64,000 bases of DNA. Source: CAYWXK01 sp964462515 (GTDB lineage Bacteria; Planctomycetota; Phycisphaerae; Sedimentisphaerales; Anaerobacaceae). Shown here piece by piece: positions 44,001 to 52,300 of this stretch. The DNA is taken from positions 1 through 64,000 of the forward strand of contig CAYWXK010000014.1 in NCBI GenBank assembly GCA_964462515.1, read 5' to 3'. The stretch's first letter is position 1. Every line of letters begins with the position of its first letter. The position numbers were made by a program, and so were the translations under genes. Under the pieces are notes generated by a model. It was not told where the DNA came from and ran no database searches. It saw only the letters and a list, made by a program, of their open reading frames with translations.

Positions 44001-45124
44001 TCGGTACCAGTTACGATGTCGTAGTCAATGCGACAACAGCTTCGGCTGAATACAAGGGACATCAGAACGAAACCTTCTATGCCCCCTTTATGGATACTAA
44101 CTCTAATTATTTCTGGCGAATCGATGAAGTAGCAACGTTTTTCAAAAAAATCCCCGGTAATGTCTGGAGTTTCACGACAGGTCAAAGCCCCGGGACGATT
44201 ACTCGTGAGGTCTGGACAGGCGTCAGCGGTTCTACTGTGGCCGACCTAACAAATTATCCGTTATACCCAAATCAGCCGGATATACGGGAAGAAATAACCA
44301 GCTTTGAAGGGCCTGTTAACTGGGCAGATAACTATGGCACACGTATCCACGGTTTTCTGACCCCACCTGCGACAGGTAACTATACGTTCTGGATCGCGGC
44401 TAATGATAATGCCGAACTCTGGCTGGCATATCCGTTCCTTCAGAAAAAAATTGCCGAGGTGCCAGGTTGGACGAATCCACTACAGTGGGACAAATACACC
44501 CAGCAAAAGTCCGTTTCCGTTGCCTTGACGGCCGGCAAGGCATATTACATCAAGGCGCTGCACAAGGAAGGTCCGGACCTCGACAACATTGCCGTCGCCT
44601 GGCAGGGGCCGGGCATTGCTCAGCAGGTCATATCCGGCAGGTATCTAACTCCTTTCGACGCCGATGCCCCTGCGCCAAATCCTATGACCTGGGTAGCTTT
44701 GCCGCATCCAACCAGCAGCACATCGATTTCAATGACGGCAACGGCTGCTTCCGACCCCAGTGGTGTTGAGTACTACTTCGCCTGCACATCAGGCGGCGGC
44801 CACGACAGCGGCTGGCAGGAGAACCCCCTTTATGAAGATACTGGCCTCAATCCCAATACAGAATATACATATACTGTAACCGCCAGAGACAAGAGTCCGA
44901 ACCACAACACAACTTCCCCGTCACAGCCATATTCGGCAACAACTTTCCTTGCCGGAGACTTTGAGCCTGATAGCGATATCGACTTTGCCGACTATGCCGT
45001 GCTTGCCTCACTCTGGGGAAAAACTGGCTGTGAGTGCATCAGGGCTGACCTCGACGGCGATAATGACGTTGATTTTGGGGATTTGTCGATTCTTCTGGCC
45101 GACTGGTTGGCTAAGCAACCCTGA
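41030..45124 (+). CDS. Secreted C25 (gingipain-like) peptidase with LamG, PA14 and dockerin-like domains
   Basis: ATG 41030 has GGAGG upstream and gives 1364 residues. After a signal (to about residue 33) and a propeptide-like region, residues about 280-650 form the peptidase C25 domain, with candidate catalytic H517 (ATHGW) and C548 (QGSCNNSE), spaced as in gingipains. A LamG/concanavalin-like domain follows (about 755-955), then a fibronectin-like segment, a PA14 domain (about 1060-1210, YTFWIAANDNAELWL), another beta domain and a dockerin-like pair at the end. It should be an outer-surface or extracellular cysteine peptidase. Two copies of a palindromic element (41043, 41214) are in frame in the N-terminal region. 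Confidence 0.87.
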   Translation: MKVKVFGQLEKKGIFLTGFVLICVLLFSNLAQGASITLSIGGEQIVSPKTAPLEVESTGEVVFGPLEKKDISLTDFRGEDIRWLNDTGEPRIPWKIITVLLPPYADLSSVTCRVKQPVYEAIAGTWQVEPMPPVATWDENGQVIIVWPENKRIVDGRDVDIYQRDAFWPDEKARLSGKGRLRKWRLAEIAIPLIRYNPVSGELLQLANAEITVDFQRGARLLDIDRSDPLGRARVQKIAANFVQAVDAYDKAASGDSSNDLTAIKGSGEQGGDSPNPASAGYCIITTSAIQSASSKLNAYVSHKQLQGFNVQVVTESVWGGGVGDIAANNIRAWLSSNYFTNNILYVLLIGNPHPNTGAVPMKMCISDHPTDYFYAELTVDWDKDRDGIYGEEGAEATQGDEVEKYFEVFAGRIPYYDNINDLDRILQKTIDYENAADTQWRRNTLLPMVPLDDSTPMFQLGERIKSDHLEPKCISSVRIYDKNYGAVPPPEYLRSKRYPATEWSQGKYGLIVWATHGWSQGASGIISTSDVPSLNDTFPGATWQGSCNNSEPEVSQNLAYSILKNGGIATIGATRLSWYWVGESDFRSSSSIGGLGYQYAKRISEKQSVGQALYNTKEAMSLWLMNYYVFNLYGDPAVVIMPEPAAFTISPTDLFYNQAPRAIASTLSRTYTLNNNSGLALNWTASHTAGWFELSSYGGSIGAHIWLAVNVTLTTQTANLNYGTYEDTIIFTDTTNGITAKRKVFLEIYPQSLVGYWRFDETGGSTAQDSSGNGYDGTLQGTFTFDTASVMGTFRNALDFNGVSNYVETGKIVSDFGLNGNAARTVTAWVYTHSFNDGGIYEMGEHSDGRDFSLRTRTTDNQWRVQQWGTGDIDFTFDSKNKWVHFAHVYDGSTTKIYANGNLVTSVPRTLNTGGTKTFKIGRWSNYYFDGIIDDVRIYNYALDISAIQAIVAGGRAENPRPFDAELNAPLRATLSWVPGANAASHEVYFGTSYDVVVNATTASAEYKGHQNETFYAPFMDTNSNYFWRIDEVATFFKKIPGNVWSFTTGQSPGTITREVWTGVSGSTVADLTNYPLYPNQPDIREEITSFEGPVNWADNYGTRIHGFLTPPATGNYTFWIAANDNAELWLAYPFLQKKIAEVPGWTNPLQWDKYTQQKSVSVALTAGKAYYIKALHKEGPDLDNIAVAWQGPGIAQQVISGRYLTPFDADAPAPNPMTWVALPHPTSSTSISMTATAASDPSGVEYYFACTSGGGHDSGWQENPLYEDTGLNPNTEYTYTVTARDKSPNHNTTSPSQPYSATTFLAGDFEPDSDIDFADYAVLASLWGKTGCECIRADLDGDNDVDFGDLSILLADWLAKQP
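41043..41087 (+). repeat. In-frame GTTAGAAAAG...TCTAAC palindromic element, copy 1
   Basis: A 45-bp segment with GTTAGAAAA/TTTTCTAAC arms encodes FGQLEKKGIFLTGF inside the signal peptide n-region of the C25 peptidase. Its partner is at 41214-41258, 171 bp (57 codons) away. Confidence 0.8.
41214..41258 (+). repeat. In-frame GTTAGAAAAG...TCTAAC palindromic element, copy 2
   Basis: The second copy encodes FGPLEKKDISLTDF. It differs from copy 1 at a handful of positions and preserves both the palindrome arms and the reading frame. Confidence 0.8.
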
Positions 45125-45140
45125 AATGTGCATAGTCCGC

Positions 45141-45182
45141 CAATCAACTACTCACCAATTAACTACTCACCAATTAACCAAT
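45141..45182. repeat. ACTACTCACCAATTA stutter repeat
   Basis: CAATTAACTACTCAC units recur almost three times between convergent genes. The text is closely related to the stutter at 3834-3874. Confidence 0.75.
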
Positions 45183-45255
45183 AGTGGGTGGTGAGTTGCG
45201 GTGATATCCCTTGGCTGCTCTCGGGACAGTGTCTGCGGTTTGTGGGAAATGCGGG

Positions 45256-46494
45256 TTATTCCTTCAGACCTTTAAGGTTTGGTTCGAGCTTTTTATTTGC
45301 TTCGATAACCTCATCCATCGTTAACAGGGTATTTCTTGCTCCCGCCTCTCGGCCAAGAATCGTTGTCAGTGTGCTGTCAACGCTTGACTCTACCGTTGGA
45401 TTATCATATAGACCATCGACAATACTTTTGTGAAACGTATCGAGATTTCTGGCAATCCCATCGACATAAAGATTTTGTACTTCCCCGCCCTTATAGCCTC
45501 CTTTATTGCCGCGGACCCACGCCTTGCCTTCATAGTTTGCCTCCATATAGCCGTATGGGCCGAATGCAAAACAGTTGCACATAAAGCCGTGCGTATTATT
45601 GATATGCTCGCCGCGATGATTTAAGACCAGGCCATCCTCAAACTGATAGCTGATGGAATAAACATCGCAGGTGTCACCGTGCGGGTCGGGCTTGCCGGTC
45701 CTGGCACAACCCATCGCACTCTTTGGCTTGCCCTTAGCTATCCATAGGGCAAGGTCGATTGCGTGAATTCCTGCATTGACTAACATCCCACCGCCAATCT
45801 CGTTATCGTTGACCCATATCAAGCTGTGGAGCCGGCTTTCGATGGTTTCGGTTTTTGGCGGGTCGGGAAATGCCTCATCGCTGTAAAGTGAGCTTAATAA
45901 AACAAGCTTGCCGATAAGCCCTTCGTGACATCTCTTTACGGATTCGATGATAAATGGGTCCGTGCGGGTCTGAAAATCAACAAGGAAAACAATTTTTTCG
46001 CGTGTGGCCTTTTTGCCCATCTCGGAAACAGCCAAACACCCCGGCACATCTATCGCCACAGGCTTGGCCATATACACATGACAGCCCGCCTCAATCGCAG
46101 CGGCACAATGCTGCGGGAAAAAACAGGGCGGCGTTTCCAGAAAAACTGCATCCACTTTACTTGCAATCAGTTTTTTATAACCGGATAGTCCTGAGAACCG
46201 GCGTTCTTGTGGTATATTTAGATTTTCGCCTGTCTTTTGTGCAGTCTCCGGAAAATAATCCGCCACCGAAACAACCTTGAAGCCCTTGTGTATGGCGAGC
46301 ATTGTTGCAATAAGATTGCCTCGACCACCCAGACCGATGACGCCAACCTCAATTTTGCTGTTGGCCTCTGTGCCAAAGACAAGTGATGGCTTGATGACGG
46401 CAAAAGAAGCCGCGATTGCTGCCGCCCCGGCAATAAACTTGCGCCGGTCAAAAATGTCCTCACTTCTTTTTACGCTTTTTTGTTTCTTCTCCAT
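45256..46494 (-). CDS. Tat-exported Gfo/Idh/MocA oxidoreductase (Gfo9)
   Basis: This 412-residue enzyme lies outside the main cluster. It has a basic N-terminus followed by the Tat motif FDRRKFIAG and the nucleotide loop IGLGGRG. The EKP motif is changed to AKP (residues 143-145, in YMAKPVAID), losing the glutamate, and the usual ATPDHWH strand reads LETPPCFFPQH. The second-domain VNAGIHAIDLALW keeps the histidine. It is the most divergent of the nine copies and neighbours a ceramidase-like hydrolase gene, so its substrate probably differs. AAAGGAG lies upstream of ATG 46494. Confidence 0.87.
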   Translation of the reverse strand: MEKKQKSVKRSEDIFDRRKFIAGAAAIAASFAVIKPSLVFGTEANSKIEVGVIGLGGRGNLIATMLAIHKGFKVVSVADYFPETAQKTGENLNIPQERRFSGLSGYKKLIASKVDAVFLETPPCFFPQHCAAAIEAGCHVYMAKPVAIDVPGCLAVSEMGKKATREKIVFLVDFQTRTDPFIIESVKRCHEGLIGKLVLLSSLYSDEAFPDPPKTETIESRLHSLIWVNDNEIGGGMLVNAGIHAIDLALWIAKGKPKSAMGCARTGKPDPHGDTCDVYSISYQFEDGLVLNHRGEHINNTHGFMCNCFAFGPYGYMEANYEGKAWVRGNKGGYKGGEVQNLYVDGIARNLDTFHKSIVDGLYDNPTVESSVDSTLTTILGREAGARNTLLTMDEVIEANKKLEPNLKGLKE

Positions 46495-46511
46495 TTCAAA
46501 AGTGCTCCTTT

Positions 46512-46545
46512 CTTCGCCCGCCGTAGCGGGCTACGCGAAGGCGGG
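46512..46545. repeat. 34-bp GC palindromic element, copy 2
   Basis: This copy is identical, in inverted orientation, to 35388-35421, some 11 kb away. It lies just upstream of the Gfo9 ribosome binding site. Confidence 0.85.
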
Positions 46546-46613
46546 CCTTTCCAAAAATGTCATTATCAGATAGCGCCTTCAACCAACCTTACAGGGCTTT
46601 TAAGAATTAACCG

Positions 46614-46690
46614 TTGAGAACGCAAAGAACGCAGAGAAAAAACTAAAATTAAAAAACTCTGCGACCTCGGCGTGCTCTGCGGTAAAACTA
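46614..46690. repeat. Inverted CGCAGAG-type repeat
   Basis: GAACGCAAAGAACGCAGAG (46618 on) faces CTCTGCG...GTGCTCTGCGG at about 46657-46681 across an A-rich centre. Related CGCAGAG text occurs at 55527-55562 and 57985-58015. It lies directly after the ceramidase-like gene. Confidence 0.65.
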
Positions 46691-46694
46691 AAAT

Positions 46695-48845
46695 TCAGTA
46701 CCGCTTTGGACTCATTGCAGCTTTATAATGCGCAGCAATTTCTTCTACCGACAATGCCCGGTTGAAAATAGCTGCCTCATCTATTCGGCCCTCAAATGTA
46801 TCATTGTTATCGAGTCTGCGCCCGATGAAAATCTCACCCGACAAAGAATCGCCGGATGCCTCTCCGGAAATCTCCGGGCTTGCCCGCCGTGCGTCTGGCG
46901 GGCTGGCCTGCCCATCCAGATAGATGTTGACCTTATTGCCGTCCCGCACAAAGGCAAGATAATGCCAGGTCTTTGGAGGGATGCTGGTTCTACCAAACAG
47001 AGCATTATTACTTATACCGCTGCCGAAAATTAGCTTGCCGCCGGCTACTTGTGACCCACCAATGTATATATAATCACCAAGAATATTTGCAGATGGTCGT
47101 GAAAATAGAACCCCCGTTACATTTCTGGCATCGGTGGGCAGGTAATTGCAGAACCAAAATTCTACGGTGTAGTTCTGTGCAAGATTTTTGAATGAAGCCT
47201 TTAACCACCCGCCGGCTAATTGCGGCGCACGATTGATTTTATTGCCCTGCGGAACATTTTCTGACATCGGCCCTTCCAGATAGAAAGCTACGCCGCCTTC
47301 GTATATGCCGTTGTTGCTATGGCCTGTAGCGTCAATCGCGACAGGACTGACAAACTCATTGCAGCGATAATATGCAATCGGCCTGGATGCCAGAACCGCC
47401 TTTGGGTAATTACCGAATCCCGATAAATCGGGGCTGCTGATACTGCGTCTGGGTTTGCCGGAAACTTCTTCGAGCAATTCGAGAATGCACTCTGCAATCT
47501 TCGGCTCGGCTTCAACCTCTAACCCAGCGGAGCGTGCACGCCAGGTTGTGTAGCCTCCTAATTTGTGCTGCTCCGGCGGCGGAATGTAACCGAAATAACC
47601 ATTAGCCAGTTCGATATTAAAGGTCGTCTGTAGTGGACTTTGGGCCTTTATCTTCAAGCCGGTAATGCCAAAGACCTCGCACCCAATTGCAGTAATCCCC
47701 ATCTCTCCAATCCGCAGCGCCTGCAACTTAAGCTCGCTCGTCTGTGGCATCTGGTCGAGCAGCATCTGCTCACGGGCATAAACCTCAGGCAGCGTCTGGG
47801 GCTTTCTATCCTTGAAAGTCTCCGCCGTTTTCTTTGCCCAGGATAAATCTTCCTCACTAATCGGTCGAATCTTTAACTCCAGTTTTCTTTCCGCCATCGC
47901 CAGCGTAACATAATCTTGATATTTGATTTTTTTGTAGGCCTCGAAAGCTACGCGTGCCATCTCCTCCGCATATTTTTCAATCTTTTCGTTGCTCGGCGGC
48001 GAACTATAATCTCTCCACTGCAAATCGCCGCTTGTCCCCTGCGACATAATCGCCACAAAATTCGTATCGCCTCCTGTAAGCTCTGCAAAAATCCTGGCAA
48101 AAAGGCCGAAATAGTCAGCAGATATCGCTTCGGCTCCGAAGTAGTGCATCGAGTAATTCGCAAGGATTGCTATTGGCCGGCCATCGAGCGACTGCACTGC
48201 CAGCAAAGATAACTGCGTATCCACGGGGCCGGCAGGACCTAAATAATCCGGGTTCTGGTGACCTGGGTGCATCATCGCCCGGACGCTGCGCCGGCCAAAT
48301 GGGTCTGTTTGAATCCGGTCAGGCCGCATAATCCATCGCCGGCAGTTCGTATGGTTGGGGTCGTCCATCACAGCCCAGCCTACTTTGGCCGGTGCAAGAT
48401 TTGTAGCAGCTAATTCAACGGCTTTGGCAATCCTCCCCGGCAAAAACCGGCAATACTTTTCATCCGGCTCCGTTCCCAATGCGCCTACCGCAGCAGGCCC
48501 CGAATGGGTGTGCGTAGCCGACATCATCATCCGCTCGATGGGAATACCGGTGCTTTTGTTCGCCATTTCTTTGGCCGCATCAAAAAGCTCCTGCGGTATA
48601 AGACAGTTATCGACAACCACGACAGCCACACGCACAGAGCCGTCATCGAGAACTATACATCGGGCATAGAGCGGGTCATTGACCTTTGTTGCCGTCGCTT
48701 CAAAAAAGCCCCCATTAACCTTCACCGGAAACTCGACCGGCGTGACATCAACACTCGATGCACCTGCCATGAAACGTTTTGGCTCATTTGCAAAACCAGA
48801 CAGATGCACAAAAACCAAAAAGAAACCTAAAATCAACTTCTTCAT
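46695..48845 (-). CDS. Secreted neutral ceramidase-like hydrolase with LamG domain
   Basis: ATG 48845 has AGGGA upstream and gives 716 residues with a Sec signal (about 1-20). Residues about 25-450 resemble the N-terminal zinc domain of neutral/alkaline ceramidases (MAGASSVDVTP, SATHTHSGP with zinc-ligand histidines, ANYSMHYFG). The second half (about 480-716) is a LamG/concanavalin-like carbohydrate-binding domain (AYYRCNEF ... WHYLAFVRDGNKVNIYLDG). In planctomycetes such proteins are widespread and the true substrate is often unknown, so lipid amide hydrolysis is only a family-based guess. Residues around PPDARRASPE are encoded by a dispersed palindrome (46882-46903). Confidence 0.82.
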   Translation of the reverse strand: MKKLILGFFLVFVHLSGFANEPKRFMAGASSVDVTPVEFPVKVNGGFFEATATKVNDPLYARCIVLDDGSVRVAVVVVDNCLIPQELFDAAKEMANKSTGIPIERMMMSATHTHSGPAAVGALGTEPDEKYCRFLPGRIAKAVELAATNLAPAKVGWAVMDDPNHTNCRRWIMRPDRIQTDPFGRRSVRAMMHPGHQNPDYLGPAGPVDTQLSLLAVQSLDGRPIAILANYSMHYFGAEAISADYFGLFARIFAELTGGDTNFVAIMSQGTSGDLQWRDYSSPPSNEKIEKYAEEMARVAFEAYKKIKYQDYVTLAMAERKLELKIRPISEEDLSWAKKTAETFKDRKPQTLPEVYAREQMLLDQMPQTSELKLQALRIGEMGITAIGCEVFGITGLKIKAQSPLQTTFNIELANGYFGYIPPPEQHKLGGYTTWRARSAGLEVEAEPKIAECILELLEEVSGKPRRSISSPDLSGFGNYPKAVLASRPIAYYRCNEFVSPVAIDATGHSNNGIYEGGVAFYLEGPMSENVPQGNKINRAPQLAGGWLKASFKNLAQNYTVEFWFCNYLPTDARNVTGVLFSRPSANILGDYIYIGGSQVAGGKLIFGSGISNNALFGRTSIPPKTWHYLAFVRDGNKVNIYLDGQASPPDARRASPEISGEASGDSLSGEIFIGRRLDNNDTFEGRIDEAAIFNRALSVEEIAAHYKAAMSPKRY
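46882..46903. repeat. CCGCC-NNN-CGTCTGGCGG palindrome, in frame
   Basis: GCCCGCC, GTG, CGTCTGGCGGGC forms a palindrome inside the LamG domain of the ceramidase-like gene and encodes part of a surface loop (PPDARRASP). It matches the family at 24812 and 48905. Confidence 0.72.
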
Positions 48846-49300
48846 ATTCTGTCCCTTCAAACTCTCTATTGTCTGTCAGATTCTATGAGACAATAACCTG
48901 AAACTTTATCCGCCGAACGTCTGGCGGATAAAAGGAAAACCAAACCATAGAAACCGAAGTATAACACAAACCGTTAGCTCAGCAAGCGTAGCTCCTAATA
49001 AAGCACGGACTGTGCATGGGTGCGGTTTATATTGCACTTTTAGGGCGTGGGATTTAGAATTATCTGCGACAGAAATAAAGCAGGTCTTTGATACTGTCGA
49101 TGAAATGAAGCCATAATCCTCTGTCACAGCCCCAATTACGTTTATTTTCTTACGATGGCCTTCTGAATCTTGACTAAGCACCCATAAATACGTTAAAATA
49201 GAAATGAAGCTTATCGGCAATTTTAAGTTTTGAGCCCCAGCAAGTCGGGGTTCCCGTACAAAAAAGGAGCTTAAATATACAAAGTCTTGCTAAAATTTTA
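48846..49300. other. Divergent intergenic region
   Basis: These 455 bp separate the ceramidase-like and CotH-like genes. They hold a TTTATCCGCC/GGCGGATAAA palindrome (48905-48932) and a GCCCCAGCAAGTCGGGG motif near 49233. AAAAAGGAG at 49261-49269 is a good ribosome binding site, but the next ATG is 31 bp further on. No gene is seen. Confidence 0.6.
48905..48932. repeat. TTTATCCGCC...GGCGGATAAA palindrome
   Basis: Ten-base arms TTTATCCGCC and GGCGGATAAA surround GAACGTCT. The arms equal those of the element at 61248-61275, and the CGTCTGGCGG core links it to the GC-armed copies at 24812 and 46882. Confidence 0.8.
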
Positions 49301-52300
49301 ATGCTCTCTTTGGTTTTGACCGTCTTTCTGGTCAGCGCTGCTTCCGCACAGTTTTATCCTACAGGAGACCTCAGCGGCGACCATAATGTCGATTTGAAAG
49401 ACTTATCAATTCTGGCCAGATACTGGCTGAACCCCAACTGCTTAATTGGCGGCTGTGAAGCCGACCTCGATGGTGCTAACGGCGTAAATGCTGTTGACCT
49501 TGCCATTATGGCACAGAACTGGGGGTTAAAAGGGGCACACGTAGTCATCAGTGAGTTTATGGCAAGCAACGCCAGCAAGGAGCCGCTGGAGGAAGGTGAG
49601 CTGCTGGATGAAGACGGTGATTCTTCCGACTGGATTGAGCTTTATAATCCAAGCGACCAAACCGTCAATCTCAATGGCTGGCAACTGATAAATAATGACG
49701 GCAACGAAATAAAGGAGTGGCAGTTCCCTGCGGTCGAGTTGGAGCCCGGCGAGTTTCTCATCGTTTTTGCCTCCGAAAAAGACCATGCAATCGCCGGCTC
49801 TGAGTTGCACACCAATTTCCTGCTTGGCGCAGACGGCGACTATCTGGCATTGGCAAAAAGCGATGGTGTTATAGTTCACGAATATGCCCCACAATATCCC
49901 ACGCAGGTAACGGATATATCTTATGGCCTCGCGCAATACGCCGCAACGTTTGTTGCCCATAAAGCGTCCGTCTCATATCGCGTTCCCACTATAAGCGATG
50001 CCGGTGCAGATTGGACGGCACTATCCTATAATGACTCAGGCTGGAAAACGGGGCAAATCGGCCTCGGGTTTGGAAACGCCATCCCCGGATTTAAGGTAAC
50101 TTACTACAAGGCAAACACTACCGTCTACGACTTAGGCACAGCCGAATTGGTCGTCAACGACCCCTCTTATCAAAGCACAACGGCTTCAGAAATAGCGCCC
50201 GTTATCAACTATTTTAACACCGGTGGCGAAGGCCATTACGTCAATAACCGGCCGTTTCCAGGAACCACAATAAATAACGATGTGGACTATTACGCCGTTT
50301 TAGTAACCGGAACGGTTTCAATCCCACAGACCGGCTATTGGACCTTCGGCGTAAATAGCGACGATGGCTTCGAGCTAAAACTAACCAACGTCGTTCAGAC
50401 CTTTACGTCCTCACATCCTGATCCGCGCGGCCCTGAAGATACACTGACGGCCTTCAACATCACACAGGCCGGCTTATATAACCTGCGATTGATATTCTAT
50501 GAGTGCGGCGGCGGCTCAGGGCTGGAGCTGTTTGCCGCCAGGGGAAGTTTTGTCACGTTTAATGCGACCTCTTTTCGTCTCGTTGGTGACACAGCCGCTG
50601 GCGGGCTATATGTAAGCAGTATCAGCGAAGATATCGGCACTGATATTCAGGGGCAGATGCAGAATACCAATGCTTCGCTGTGGATGCGGGCCGAATTCGA
50701 AGTTGACGAGGCCGATTTTTATGACCGACTTTCGCTGCGTGTCAAGTATAAAGATGCCTTCGTCGCTTACCTTAATGGTAGCAAGGTCGCCCAGAGCAGT
50801 CTTGTGCCATCTGTCCTGCAATGGAATTCCAGCGCCACCGGCATACACGACAGTAACGAATACCAGACCTTTGACATTACTGAATACGCCGACCTCCTGC
50901 GCGAGGGCACCAACGTCCTGGCAATCCACGCTCTTAACAACACCAAATACGACAGTCGGTTCTTGATTCTGCCGGAGCTGATTGGTGCCAATCACCAGGA
51001 GACGGCTCAATATTTCGCTACTGCTACACCAGGCAAGTTTAATACCTCTGGCGCAGTTGACTTTGTTGCTGACACAAAATTCAGCCACGATAGAGGCTTT
51101 TACGATACACCTTTCGATGTAACAATCTCCTGCGAAACCGAGGGTGCTACGATACACGTCACTTTGGATGGCAGCGCCCCATCGGAGGTGCACGGCAGTA
51201 AATATACGGTTCCCATTCCGATAAATACGACCACCTGCCTGCGGGCAATGGCATTCAAGCCGGGCTGGATATCCACCAACGTAGATACCCAGACTTATAT
51301 CTTTCCCTACTACGTGATTCATCAGCCGGCCAGCCCCAGCGGCTTTCCTGCTTCCTGGGGAGGCACCGCTGCTGACTATGCAATGGATCAGCGAGTGGTG
51401 AATGACTCTCGGTATCAAGCGCTGATGATAGATTCGCTCTTGTCCATTCCGACCATCTCGCTCGTTGCCGGCACAGACGACCTGTTCGGCACCAATGGCA
51501 TCTACTCCAATCCCTGGGGTGAGGGTGTGGCGTGGGAACGCCCGGCATCTATCGAGTGGATTAACCCTGATGGAACGACCGGTTTTCACGTGAACGCCGG
51601 CGTGCGGATTTACGGCGGAGCGTTTCGCGGTATGGAGCTGACGAGAAAGAAATCATTCCGCCTCCTGTTTAAGAGAAACTACGGACCGACAAAGCTGCGA
51701 TATCCTCTGTTCGGCGAAGATGCTGCCGATGAGTTCGATACCGTCATCCTCCGCGGCGGAGCCAACGACGGCTGGAACAGTTGGGGAGGCGCAAATACCC
51801 AGTACATTATCGATGAATTTATGCATCGCACCCAGTTGGCTCTGGGTCAGCCTTCCGGTCACGGCACCTTCGTGCACCTGTACTTAAACGGCCTGTATTG
51901 GGGCCTCTACAACCTTTGCGAACGCCCGGATGCGTCTTTTGCCTCCACCTATTTCGGCGGGGAAAAAGAAGACTGGGACTCCATCCATGACGATGTCCCC
52001 GTCAACGGAGACACCGCAACCTGGACACAGATGCTCAATGAATGCAGAGCGGGCATGAGCTCCAATGAAGCATACCAGCAGATTCAGGGCAATAACCCGG
52101 ATGGCACACGCAACCCTGCCTACGACGACCTGCTTGACGTTGATAACCACATTGACTATATGTTCTCCAATATCTGGGGTGGAATGGGGGATTGGCCGTA
52201 CCATAACTGGTACTCCGGTTGCCTCCGGCCGCCCAACGCTACTGGCTTTAAGTTCTTCAACTGGGACTCCGAAGGTGCAATCGTTGTTTGGTCCAGTCTC

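Noticed and set aside
50606..51589. 327-codon minus-strand open frame
   Set aside because: It is antisense to the CotH-like gene, whose domains continue unbroken through the region.
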